A stretch of DNA of 64,000 bases from Steroidobacteraceae bacterium (GTDB lineage Bacteria; Pseudomonadota; Gammaproteobacteria; Steroidobacterales; Steroidobacteraceae), in assembly GCA_027531255.1 (NCBI GenBank), contig JAPZRU010000002.1, positions 558,001 to 622,000 on the forward strand, written 5' to 3'. A program made the translations under genes and the position numbers. Positions 33,620 to 41,168 of this stretch are shown piece by piece. Position 1 is the stretch's first letter. Each line of letters starts with the position of its first letter. The notes beneath the pieces were generated by a model. It was not told the DNA's origin, did not search any database, and saw only the letters and a list, made by a program, of their open reading frames with translations.

Positions 33620-34387
33620 ATGGCTACTCGGGGAAGGTTCACGCCGGCGCGGTGGGGCGGCTTCATGCCGGCGCACAACTCGATTTCGCAGCGCGGGCCC
33701 TGGCACTATCGCGACACGGAGTGCGTGCTGCTCGAGTTCGAGACCGACCGCGACGTGGCGCTCGACCTGCTGCCGTCCGACCTCGAACTGTACGAGCCGG
33801 CGACGGCATTCATGGTCATCGAGACGAATCACTGGACCACGCTGGGTCCCTACAGCGAGGTGTACAACGGCATTCTCTGCACCTGGAACGGGCAGCTCCA
33901 CGGCTACGTGCCGGGCGTCTACGTCACCGGGGAGAACTCGCAGATCGTCGGTCGCGAAGTGTGGGGCTTCGGGAAGAAGCGCGCGGACCGCATCGAGGTG
34001 ATCCGTCGCGACAACGGCGTCGTGGAAGCCGTGATGGACGTGCAGCCCGGGGACCGGGCGATCCGCGCGACCGTGCGACCGGCGACGAACGAGCCGGCTT
34101 CGGCCGTGGGCTCGCTCCCGCTGATCTGCCTCCGCATCGTGCCGTGCGCCGAGGGCGGGTCGAAGCCCGCGCTCGCCCAGCTCGTCAGCGTCCTGTTCAC
34201 GGCGAAGCCGCTCGTCGGCTCGGACGGCATCGCCGAGGTGTACAGCGGCCCCGGGCACCTGCAGTTCGGCGCGCCTTCCGATGCGCAGCTGCCGGTCGTG
34301 AAGATGAACTCCGCCAAGTACGCACGCTTCAACGCGGTGCTTCCGTACGGCAAGGTGCTGAAGACCTATTCCGCCGACGAACTCTAG
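33620..34387 (+). CDS. Acetoacetate decarboxylase-family protein
   Basis: A 255-residue member of the ADC fold. The Schiff-base lysine region reads GREVWGFGKKRADRIEV (K119/K120), close to the usual GREVWGFPKK; proline is replaced by glycine. Other family segments are YNGILCTWNGQLHGYVPGVYV and PLICLRIVPC. Many ADC-like proteins outside solventogens are aldolase-dehydratases or decarboxylases of beta-keto acids. It is transcribed alone, divergent from the aminotransferase operon, and carries its own copy of the island operator. A GGGAGGGGAGAG stretch precedes the start. Confidence 0.82.
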   Translation: MATRGRFTPARWGGFMPAHNSISQRGPWHYRDTECVLLEFETDRDVALDLLPSDLELYEPATAFMVIETNHWTTLGPYSEVYNGILCTWNGQLHGYVPGVYVTGENSQIVGREVWGFGKKRADRIEVIRRDNGVVEAVMDVQPGDRAIRATVRPATNEPASAVGSLPLICLRIVPCAEGGSKPALAQLVSVLFTAKPLVGSDGIAEVYSGPGHLQFGAPSDAQLPVVKMNSAKYARFNAVLPYGKVLKTYSADEL

Positions 34388-34395
34388 CCGACTCG

Positions 34396-34426
34396 GCGCG
34401 CGCCGCCGCGACGAGGCGGCGCGCGC
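34396..34426. terminator. Bidirectional terminator between ADC-family and VOC genes
   Basis: A perfect hairpin with 12-bp GC-only arms (GCGCGCGCCGCC) and a 7-nt loop lies between two convergent stops. Confidence 0.75.
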
Positions 34427-34437
34427 AGGGGCGACCG

Positions 34438-35433
34438 TCAGCGGCCCCGCCGGTCCCGTCGGTGCAGCAAGCTGGTTTCCGGCGGGCCCCGCTCGCAGAG
34501 TTCGACTACCAGCCCCGCACTGAAGTCGGTCGGGAAGTAGGCGATGCGGTCTCCGTACGGGTGCAGCACGTGCGCCTTCAGTTGCGGGTCCACGGGGTTG
34601 CCGCTCGTGTCCACCATCTGCACCCCTCGCGCACGCATCCGGTCGTAGAACCCGTCGAGGTCGTCGACGTCCACGATCAACTCCGCGACGTAGCCGTCGC
34701 CTTTGCGATCGAGGTAATCCATCAGCGGTCCGGGGCCGACGGGCTGGACCAGCGCGAGCCAGACGCCTCGGGCGTCGATGAACGCCACGCGCATCCCGCC
34801 GGACCGCTCGTTGCCGCCGCTCTCGAGGACGAGCGTCTCGGGGTACCGCTCCAGGCCCAGCACGTCCGTGTAGAACGCCGCGGCCCGGTCCGCGTCTCTC
34901 ACGATGATCGCCAGCCTGTCGACCCGCGCCGACGCGCCTGCGGCCGGCTCGGCCCGGCCCTGCTCGTCGCCGGACACCGCGAGACGCACGTGCGTACCGC
35001 CCGAGGCCTCGCGCGGCAGCGAGACCGCCCCGTCCGGATCCCGCTCGACACGCACCTGCGGCAGACGCGCGAGCGCCCGCTCGATCTCCTCGGGGCTCCG
35101 CGCATGGAAGACCAGCGTCGAATAGGTACCCGCGCGGCAATGCGGTCGGTCCGACGTCTCGTGCCGAGGCGCCTCGCGGAGTTCGAGACGGAAGTCGCCC
35201 GCGCGGACCACGGCGTCGCCGCGGCCCGATCCCGTGGGCTGCGAGCCCCAGCCGAACGTCGTGGCGAAGAAGTCCGTGGCGTGCGCCACGTCGGCGACGC
35301 ACGCGGCCACGTAGCCGAAGCGCACCGGCGGTTCGGCGGCGCCCGCGACGGGCGGGAAACTCGCGAGCAGCGCGAGCGCCGCCATCGCGCCGCGCACCGC
35401 GCCGCCCACGAACGCCCCGCTGCGCCCGCCCAC
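34438..35433 (-). CDS. Secreted VOC-superfamily protein with two domains
   Basis: A 331-residue protein starting with a signal peptide (AVRGAMAALALLASFPPVAGAA). Two vicinal-oxygen-chelate units follow: RFGYVAACVADVAHATDFFATTFGW and VDRLAIIVRDADRAAAFYTDVLGLERY in shortened form, with a conserved metal-type glutamate region near YVAELIVDVDDLDGFYDRMRA. These are glyoxalase/extradiol-dioxygenase-like folds; the substrate is not evident. The GTG at 35433 lies four bases after the TonB receptor stop, so the two form an operon, and periplasmic location fits with receptor-coupled uptake. Confidence 0.78.
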   Translation of the reverse strand: MGGRSGAFVGGAVRGAMAALALLASFPPVAGAAEPPVRFGYVAACVADVAHATDFFATTFGWGSQPTGSGRGDAVVRAGDFRLELREAPRHETSDRPHCRAGTYSTLVFHARSPEEIERALARLPQVRVERDPDGAVSLPREASGGTHVRLAVSGDEQGRAEPAAGASARVDRLAIIVRDADRAAAFYTDVLGLERYPETLVLESGGNERSGGMRVAFIDARGVWLALVQPVGPGPLMDYLDRKGDGYVAELIVDVDDLDGFYDRMRARGVQMVDTSGNPVDPQLKAHVLHPYGDRIAYFPTDFSAGLVVELCERGPPETSLLHRRDRRGR

Positions 35434-35437
35434 GCGC

Positions 35438-37576
35438 CTACCAGCGATAGCCGAAGCTGGCACCGAACCAGCGCCCCACGCCCGGGATGTCCTCCAGCGC
35501 GCCGAAGTCGAGGCTGGTGTCGAAGGAGTAGAAGCGATACTCCTCGTCGGCGAGGTTGCGGACGAACAGCGCGGCGCTCCAGCGATCGTCGGCGGAGGAG
35601 AACCCGATGCGCGCGTTCAGTACTGCGTAGGCCGGCTCTTCGAGGACCGGCGTCGGCACGAGGTTGAAGTTCTGCTTGTCGCGCCAGCTGCCGTCGAGCT
35701 GGGCGGAGAGTTCGCCGCCGAACGCGCTCCAGCCGTAGCGCACGAGACCGTTCACGGTCCACTTCGGCGCGAACGGCGCGCGCTCGGTGCCGTCGGACAC
35801 CGCGAGCGGGACGTCCCGCACTTCGTTCGACAGGTACGACATGCCGAGACTCACGTCCAGCCCGGCGACGGGCGAGGCCTGGAACTCGATCTCGCCGCCG
35901 GTCATCTCGGCGTTGACGTTCACTACACGGGTGGCGAGCCCGTCGAAGGAGAACGCCTGGTAGTCGTCGTAGTCGTAGCGGAAGACCGACACGTTGAGGG
36001 TCGCGGCGGCGCCGAGCGAGGTCTTCACGCCACCCTCGTACGCGGTCAGCACCTCGCCGTCGAACCGCAGCAGTTCCGGCTCCTGGGGGAACAGCGGGAA
36101 ATTCAGGCCGCCGGACTTGATGCCGCGATTCACGCCCACGTACCAGAGCCGGCCGTCGACCGGGCGGTAGTTGAACTGCACGCGCGCCGACACCCCGTCG
36201 TCGGAGAAGTCCCTCTCGAAGCTCACCGGGCCGGGCGCGACGAATTCGAACAGGTTGGTGGAGCGGTATGCGAAGTCCTTGCTGTCGCTGCTGTAGCGTG
36301 CACCGAGCTCGACGCTGGCACGGTCGGAGAACGCGATCTCCGCCTGGCCGAACACCGCGTAGGAGGTGGTCACCTGGTCCGCGCTCGCGATCTCGCGACC
36401 GGTTCCGAAGTAGACTTCGCCGAACTGCTCCGTGCCGTAGACGCCGTCGATGCGCAGGAAGTACACGCCGACGAGGCCCGTCAGCCGCTCCGTCTGCCAC
36501 GACGCGCGTAGTTCCTGCGAGAACTGGTCGACGTCGGCGGTGCGGACGTAGTGGTAGACGCTGAACGGCGTCACGTCCGCGTCCTCGGCGTAGTCGTTCT
36601 TCAGGTTCTGGTAGTTGCTCACCGACGTCAGCGTCACCCTGCCCAGCGACCAGTCGAGCGTCGCGGTCACGTCCGCGAACTCGTTGCGGTTCCAGCCTGG
36701 GAAGTCGAGCGAAGCGGTGAAGGGATCGCCGTCCGCGTCGCGATAGCCCCAGAAGTCGGTCGCGGTCGGACTCGTGACGTACTCGCCGTCCTGGGCAAGC
36801 ACGTGTGCGTAGCCGCCGCGATTGCTGTCCTCCTCGACGTACTGGAGCTTGAGCCAGCCATCCAGCGACTCGCCCTGGAACAGCGCCTGCGCCCGGATCG
36901 CCCAGTCGTCGGACTTCATCGCGTTGCGGCCGCGGTCGTTCTCGATCAGGCCGTCGTCCCGGTTCAGCGCACCGGAGAACCGGAATGCGACGGAATCCGA
37001 CAGCGGCCCGCCGGCCGCGCCTTCGAGCCGGACCCGGCCGTCCTCGCCCAGTTCCACGCCGACCTTGCCCTCCGCCGACTGCGAGGGTCGGGCGGTGACG
37101 TAGCGCACGACGCCGCCCGTCGCGTTGCGGCCGAAGAGCGTGCCCTGCGGACCGCGCAGCACCTCGACGCGCTCCACGTCGAACAGGCTCAGGTCTATGC
37201 CGGAGTTCAGCGCGAGGTAGCTCTCGTCCAGATAGACGGCGATGGGCGACTCGAGGTTGGCCGCGAACGCGTTCTGCGTGACGCCGCGGATGTTGAACGC
37301 GTTCACGGTGCCGCCGCCCGCGCCGGAAACCTGCACGCCGGGAACCTGGGCGACGATGTCGATGCCGCTGGTGATGCCGAGTTCTTGCAGGCGCTCGCCG
37401 CCGAGAGCGGCGATCGACATCGCCACGTCCTGCAGCTTCTGCTCGCGCTTCTGGGCCGAGACGACGATCTCGCCGAGTTCCTCGGCCGCCCACGCCGTCG
37501 CGTGGGGAACCAGCGATGCCGCCGCCACCCACAGACAGCTCGCGACCGGTGCGCCACCTACCCGTCTGGTACCCAT
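35438..37576 (-). CDS. TonB-dependent outer-membrane receptor
   Basis: A 712-residue receptor. After a signal peptide ending AWAAEE, the TonB box is LGEIVVSAQKREQKLQDV, the plug shows FNIRGVTQNAF, YLDESYLALNSG and VEVLRGPQGTLFGRNATGGVV, and the barrel ends in a terminal aromatic (FGASFGYRW). IVVSAQKRE-type receptors are abundant in bacteria that degrade steroids, terpenes or aromatics. It is co-transcribed with the VOC protein, and its promoter carries the island operator, so it likely imports the pathway substrate. The ATG at 37576 follows a GGGGGC stretch. Confidence 0.94.
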   Translation of the reverse strand: MGTRRVGGAPVASCLWVAAASLVPHATAWAAEELGEIVVSAQKREQKLQDVAMSIAALGGERLQELGITSGIDIVAQVPGVQVSGAGGGTVNAFNIRGVTQNAFAANLESPIAVYLDESYLALNSGIDLSLFDVERVEVLRGPQGTLFGRNATGGVVRYVTARPSQSAEGKVGVELGEDGRVRLEGAAGGPLSDSVAFRFSGALNRDDGLIENDRGRNAMKSDDWAIRAQALFQGESLDGWLKLQYVEEDSNRGGYAHVLAQDGEYVTSPTATDFWGYRDADGDPFTASLDFPGWNRNEFADVTATLDWSLGRVTLTSVSNYQNLKNDYAEDADVTPFSVYHYVRTADVDQFSQELRASWQTERLTGLVGVYFLRIDGVYGTEQFGEVYFGTGREIASADQVTTSYAVFGQAEIAFSDRASVELGARYSSDSKDFAYRSTNLFEFVAPGPVSFERDFSDDGVSARVQFNYRPVDGRLWYVGVNRGIKSGGLNFPLFPQEPELLRFDGEVLTAYEGGVKTSLGAAATLNVSVFRYDYDDYQAFSFDGLATRVVNVNAEMTGGEIEFQASPVAGLDVSLGMSYLSNEVRDVPLAVSDGTERAPFAPKWTVNGLVRYGWSAFGGELSAQLDGSWRDKQNFNLVPTPVLEEPAYAVLNARIGFSSADDRWSAALFVRNLADEEYRFYSFDTSLDFGALEDIPGVGRWFGASFGYRW

Positions 37577-37639
37577 CTCAGCCCCCGCGATCCGACGCCG
37601 TAGATCGCTCCGCGGCTGGCGCCCCGGAGTCCTCGAGTG

Positions 37640-37668
37640 AGATTAGGCCGCGGGACTATATTTGGCAA
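37640..37668 (-). promoter_or_regulatory. Promoter/operator of the TonB receptor-VOC operon
   Basis: On the minus strand TTGCCA (37668-37663) and TAATCT (37645-37640) are 17 bp apart. The box TAGGCCGCGGGACTA (37644-37658), one mismatch from the perfect palindrome, fills the spacer and overlaps the -10. The rest of the 320-bp gap, 37669-37896, shows no gene. Confidence 0.78.
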
Positions 37669-37896
37669 GAAGGCGACGGGCGGTAGATCTCGATCGCGGC
37701 GCACGGCCGCATCGGATGGTCTCGGCGTTTTGGTCCGCTGGCCCAATCTGGCCGGGGTTCGGGAGGATCGCGCCCGGACTGACCTCGCAGAGAGGCCGGC
37801 GGGGGAGGCAGGAAGGTCGCCTGGGCCGCGAGGCGCCGGCCGGCGCCGGGCCGACCGTGTCGCCCTGGGTCGCGGTCGTCGGCCGACCGGTGCGGG

Positions 37897-38478
37897 TCAG
37901 TCGGCGTCCACGAGCGCGAAGATCACGGCCTTCATCTCGGTCTGGAGTGCCTTCATGTCGGCGCTCTCGGGGTCTTCGTGGATGAACTGGACGGCGAGGC
38001 CGTCGAGCATCGCGCGGACGATCTTGGCGACGTGCCGCCGCCGCTGGGGCGACAGCTTCGGCGCGATCTGCTTCAGCTCCTTGGCGAGGACGGCCTCGTA
38101 GAGGTCGTTCTCCTTCTTGAGGATCGCCGACACTTCCTCGTTGTGGTCGGCCATCGAGATGATCATCCGCCACAGTGCGGTCTCGGGCGTGCGCAGCACC
38201 GCCAGTCCCGAGTCGATGATCGCGGCGAGGCGCCCGCGCCTGGTCGAGGTGGCGGCTATCGATTCCTGCATGCTGTTCGTGTACTTCTCGACTTCCTGGT
38301 CGAAGATCGCCACGAGCAGGTCGTGGCGCGTGCGGAAGTAGTACTGGAGATTGCCGTGCGTGATGCCGATCTTCTCGGCGATGTCGCGGAGTACGAACGC
38401 CTCCGGACCGCTCTCCATCAGGATCTTCTTCGCGGCCTCCAGGATCTGCTGGCGCCGCGCGTCTCCCTTCCGTCCCAT
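37897..38478 (-). CDS. TetR-family transcriptional regulator
   Basis: A 193-residue TetR protein. The N-terminal DNA-binding domain is GDARRQQILEAAKKILMESG, then FVLRDIAEKIGITHGNLQYYFRTR; the ligand domain is all-helical with no recognisable signature beyond WRMIISMADHNEEVSAIL. It is the only TetR gene in the catabolic island, so it is the leading candidate for the protein that binds the TAGGCC-N3-GGCCTA sites at five promoters. It lies downstream of the cupin gene on the same strand; if co-transcribed from the promoter at 39202, it would regulate itself. The ligand is probably a CoA thioester or the free substrate. Confidence 0.9.
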   Translation of the reverse strand: MGRKGDARRQQILEAAKKILMESGPEAFVLRDIAEKIGITHGNLQYYFRTRHDLLVAIFDQEVEKYTNSMQESIAATSTRRGRLAAIIDSGLAVLRTPETALWRMIISMADHNEEVSAILKKENDLYEAVLAKELKQIAPKLSPQRRRHVAKIVRAMLDGLAVQFIHEDPESADMKALQTEMKAVIFALVDAD

Positions 38479-38628
38479 CGAGTCCTCTGGACTGCCTGCG
38501 GCCTTCGCCGCTGCGGCGCCATGATCCCCGATATCCGCCGCGGCGTCACGCGGTCGGCGCGGGTCGCACCCGTTCGCGGGGCGGCCGCCGGCGCGATCGC
38601 GCGAGCCGCGTCCGGCCGGGCGATTCCG

Positions 38629-39066
38629 CTATCGCCATTTCACGGGACGATCGCCGACGAGGCACGTGAGATCGGAGAAGTCCGGGCTGAACTTCAGGTC
38701 GACGGTCATGCCCTCGCGGAGGTAGGCCACGTCGCCGGTGCGCAGCGTGAACGTCTCCCCGCCGTGCACGTGCATCTCGACGCTGCCCGAGGTGACCACG
38801 AGGAACTCGTCGAAGGGATACGTGAAGCTCGCGGTGCCCGACTCCCGGAACGCGGCTGCGACGCGACACCCGTCCGGGGAGCGGTAGATGACGGCCTCGT
38901 GGCCGCCGAACTGCGCGAGCGGCTCCCACCGGAAGTTGTCCGGGCGCCCTCGGGGAACCGTGAGATCGGCAGGCGAGCGGCGGCGCGGCCGGGTGCACCG
39001 AGCGGGCGCCGTGCCCACAGCCACGTGGCCGCCGAGGAGAGAATTGCGATCCCGACCGTCCACCAC
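38629..39066 (-). CDS. Cupin-domain protein
   Basis: The C-terminal 110 residues form a cupin: EPLAQFGGHEAVIYR, FTYPFDEFLVVTSGSVEMHV, GETFTLRTGDVAYLREGMTVDL and LTCLVGDRPVKW. Metal-type histidines are sparse, as in the Cupin_3 group that binds ligands rather than catalyses. The start is uncertain: the open frame reaches 39198, but that would begin inside the promoter. GTG at 39066 or a later GTG is more likely. In another frame a GTG at 39077 encodes NWWWTVGIAILSSAATWLW, a membrane-anchor-like stretch, so a frameshifted N-terminus is possible. TetR follows after 150 bases. Confidence 0.65.
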   Translation of the reverse strand: MVDGRDRNSLLGGHVAVGTAPARCTRPRRRSPADLTVPRGRPDNFRWEPLAQFGGHEAVIYRSPDGCRVAAAFRESGTASFTYPFDEFLVVTSGSVEMHVHGGETFTLRTGDVAYLREGMTVDLKFSPDFSDLTCLVGDRPVKWR

Positions 39067-39190
39067 CAGTTCTGCACGTGTCGTCCACCTCGTCGAATGG
39101 GCGGGATGCGCGGCACCCGCGGGCGATGCCGCGCGCAGGGGCGATGCGGCGCGCAGGGTCGCTGCCGGGCGCGCCGCCGACCGGCGGCAC

Positions 39191-39227
39191 TGGACCAACA
39201 GTAGGCCATTGGCCTACATTGGGTCAA
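39191..39227. promoter_or_regulatory. Divergent promoters around a perfect TAGGCC palindrome
   Basis: The operator TAGGCCATTGGCCTA (39202-39216) is perfect outside its 3-bp centre. Rightward: TGGACC (39191-39196), 18 bp, TACATT (39215-39220). Leftward: TTGACC (39227-39222), 18 bp, TACTGT (39203-39198). One repressor dimer would block both the MDR gene and the cupin-tetR direction. Confidence 0.78.
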
Positions 39228-39271
39228 CGATCGACGCGCGCGGGACGTCTTGCCGCTCGCGAGGAGTATGC

Positions 39272-40297
39272 ATGCGCACCCGGCGAGTACACCTGAAGCA
39301 GCGCCCGCGCGGCCTGGCCCGGCCCGGGGATTTCGAGGTCGTCGAAGTCGAGTTGCCGCCGCTCCAGGCCGGCCAGGTGCTCGTGCAGAACCTGTGGATG
39401 TCGATCGATCCGTACATGCGACGCAGCATGGAAGCGGAAGCGACGGACCTGGAGCCTTGGCCGCTCGGCGCCGCACTCGACGGCCCGAGCGTCGGCCGGG
39501 TGCTGGAGTCGCGCCACCCCGCGTTTCGAGCGGGAGACGTGGTCGAGAGCATGTCCGGCTGGCAGGAGCACTTCGTCTCCGACGGCCAACCGTTCGTGCC
39601 CTACCTGTCGCCTTCCCACTCGCTGGCGGTGCGCGCGTCCGCCGGAGCGGAGCCCAGGGACTACGTCGGGCTGCTGGGCATTGCTGCGCTCACCGCGTAC
39701 GGAGGCATGGCTTGCCTGGCGCGCGTCTCCGCGGGCGACACCGTCGTGGTATCGAGCGCGGCCGGCACGGTCGGCTCCATCGCCTGCCAGATCGCGAAGC
39801 TCCGCGGCGCCAGAGTCGTCGGGTCCGCCGGCTCGCCCGACAAGGTGCGATGGCTGCGCAGCGTGGTCGGGATCGATCACGCGTTCGACTATCGCGAGGT
39901 CGTACTGCGCGACGAGCTTCGGGCCGCATGCCCGGGCGGGATCGACGTCGTGCTCGAGAACGCGACGCCGGAGCACCTGTCCGCGTGCCTGCCGCGGATG
40001 AAGGAGCTCGGGCAGGTGCTGATCGCCGGGTTCGTCGGCACGTACAGCGACCGCGGCTCGATGCGCATCGAGAACTTCGAGTACGTGCTTGATCGCTTCC
40101 TGACGATTCGCAGCTACCGGATCATGGATTTCCTGGACCGGTACGACGAGTTCGTCCGCGACATGCTGGCGTGGCGCGCCGAGGGCCGGATGACGCTGCA
40201 GGAGACGATCTACGAGGGACTGGAGCAGGCCCCTGCCGCGCTCTGCGCCCTGTTCACCGGAGGGCGGATCGGCAAGACGCTCGTGCGACTCGCCTAG
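39272..40297 (+). CDS. NADP-dependent MDR oxidoreductase (zinc-independent)
   Basis: A 341-residue medium-chain reductase of the leukotriene B4 dehydrogenase/CurA group. The N-terminus RRVHLKQRPRGLARPGDFEV, then LWMSIDPYMRRSM, is diagnostic. The Rossmann motif is SSAAGTVGSIACQIAKL; a GSAGS/K pattern after strand 2 fits NADPH. Zinc-binding residues are absent. These enzymes reduce the C=C bond of alpha,beta-unsaturated ketones or aldehydes. GAGGAG lies five bases before the ATG at 39272; an upstream ATG at 39268 is in another frame. It is a single-gene unit under the shared operator. Confidence 0.92.
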   Translation: MRTRRVHLKQRPRGLARPGDFEVVEVELPPLQAGQVLVQNLWMSIDPYMRRSMEAEATDLEPWPLGAALDGPSVGRVLESRHPAFRAGDVVESMSGWQEHFVSDGQPFVPYLSPSHSLAVRASAGAEPRDYVGLLGIAALTAYGGMACLARVSAGDTVVVSSAAGTVGSIACQIAKLRGARVVGSAGSPDKVRWLRSVVGIDHAFDYREVVLRDELRAACPGGIDVVLENATPEHLSACLPRMKELGQVLIAGFVGTYSDRGSMRIENFEYVLDRFLTIRSYRIMDFLDRYDEFVRDMLAWRAEGRMTLQETIYEGLEQAPAALCALFTGGRIGKTLVRLA

Positions 40298-40330
40298 GCT
40301 TGCTCGCGGTGGCCGGTCGCGCAGCGGGGC

Positions 40331-41098
40331 TCAGTAGCACCGCGCGGTGAGCCCGGCGTCGATGATGACGTCGGTGCCCGTGATGCAGCGGGCGTGGTCG
40401 GACGCCAGGAACACCGCCAGACGCCCGATGTCCTCGGGCTCGATGAGGCGCCCCAGCGGGTAGCGCGCTTCCATCGCGCTGCGTGCGGCCACCGGGTCGG
40501 GATCGCGGGCGAGGTAGTCCTCGAGCATGCGCGTGGTCACGTCCCCCGGGCAGATCGTGACGCAGCGGATGCCCTCCGGTCCGTGCCGGGTCGCGAGCGA
40601 GCGGCAGAGCGCGGTCAGGCCGCCCTTCGTGGCGCTGTAGACGGGAACGGTCGGCTCGCCGACGAACGCCGCGACCGAAGCCGTCAGCAGGATCACTCCG
40701 CCTCGCTGCCGCTGCATCACGGGCAGCACCGCGCGGCAGCCGTGGATCGCGCCCTCGAGATTGACCGCGAGCGCGTCGCCGATCTGCCGTGCGGACGTCT
40801 CCAGGAGGTCCGCGAACGAGACGATCGCCGCGTTGGCGTGGAAGACGTCGACGCGACCGTAGCGCTCCACGGCCTGCGCGACCAGCCGCACGTTGTCGTC
40901 GGGGTCCGCGACGTTCGCGGTCACGCCAAGCGCCTCGATGCCGCGCGCGCGCAGCTGGCTGCAGGCAGCGTCGAGGCCGTCGGTCGTCACGTCGGCCAGG
41001 ACGACGCGCGCACCGGCCTCGCCCATCGCGCTCGCGACGGCGAGGCCGATTCCGCGCGCGGCTCCCGTGACGATCGCCACCCGGTTTCCCAGAATCAT
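40331..41098 (-). CDS. SDR-family NAD-dependent oxidoreductase
   Basis: A 255-residue short-chain dehydrogenase: TGAARGIGLAVASAM, the acidic LADVTTD favouring NAD, HANAAIVSF in place of NNAG, LTASVAAF (catalytic serine), YSATKGGL and a C-terminal DVIIDAGLTARCY. It probably oxidises a hydroxy intermediate. The start codon ATG at 41098 lies only eight bases from the end of its -10 box (TAGACT, 41111-41106), so the transcript is predicted to be leaderless or nearly so, and no ribosome-binding site is possible. It shares the operator with the divergent FadB-like gene. Confidence 0.9.
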   Translation of the reverse strand: MILGNRVAIVTGAARGIGLAVASAMGEAGARVVLADVTTDGLDAACSQLRARGIEALGVTANVADPDDNVRLVAQAVERYGRVDVFHANAAIVSFADLLETSARQIGDALAVNLEGAIHGCRAVLPVMQRQRGGVILLTASVAAFVGEPTVPVYSATKGGLTALCRSLATRHGPEGIRCVTICPGDVTTRMLEDYLARDPDPVAARSAMEARYPLGRLIEPEDIGRLAVFLASDHARCITGTDVIIDAGLTARCY

Positions 41099-41100
41099 GC

Positions 41101-41134
41101 TTGTCAGTCTAGGCCGTCGGCCTATAATGGTCAA
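41101..41134. promoter_or_regulatory. Overlapping divergent promoters on a perfect TAGGCC palindrome
   Basis: The operator TAGGCCGTCGGCCTA is at 41110-41124. Rightward: TTGTCA (41101-41106), 16 bp, TATAAT (41123-41128), near consensus. Leftward: TTGACC (41134-41129), 17 bp, TAGACT (41111-41106). The two promoters interlock over 34 bp with the operator in both spacers. Confidence 0.85.
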
Positions 41135-41168
41135 CGGCCCCGCGCGGCCGACCGCCAGGACCGACCCG

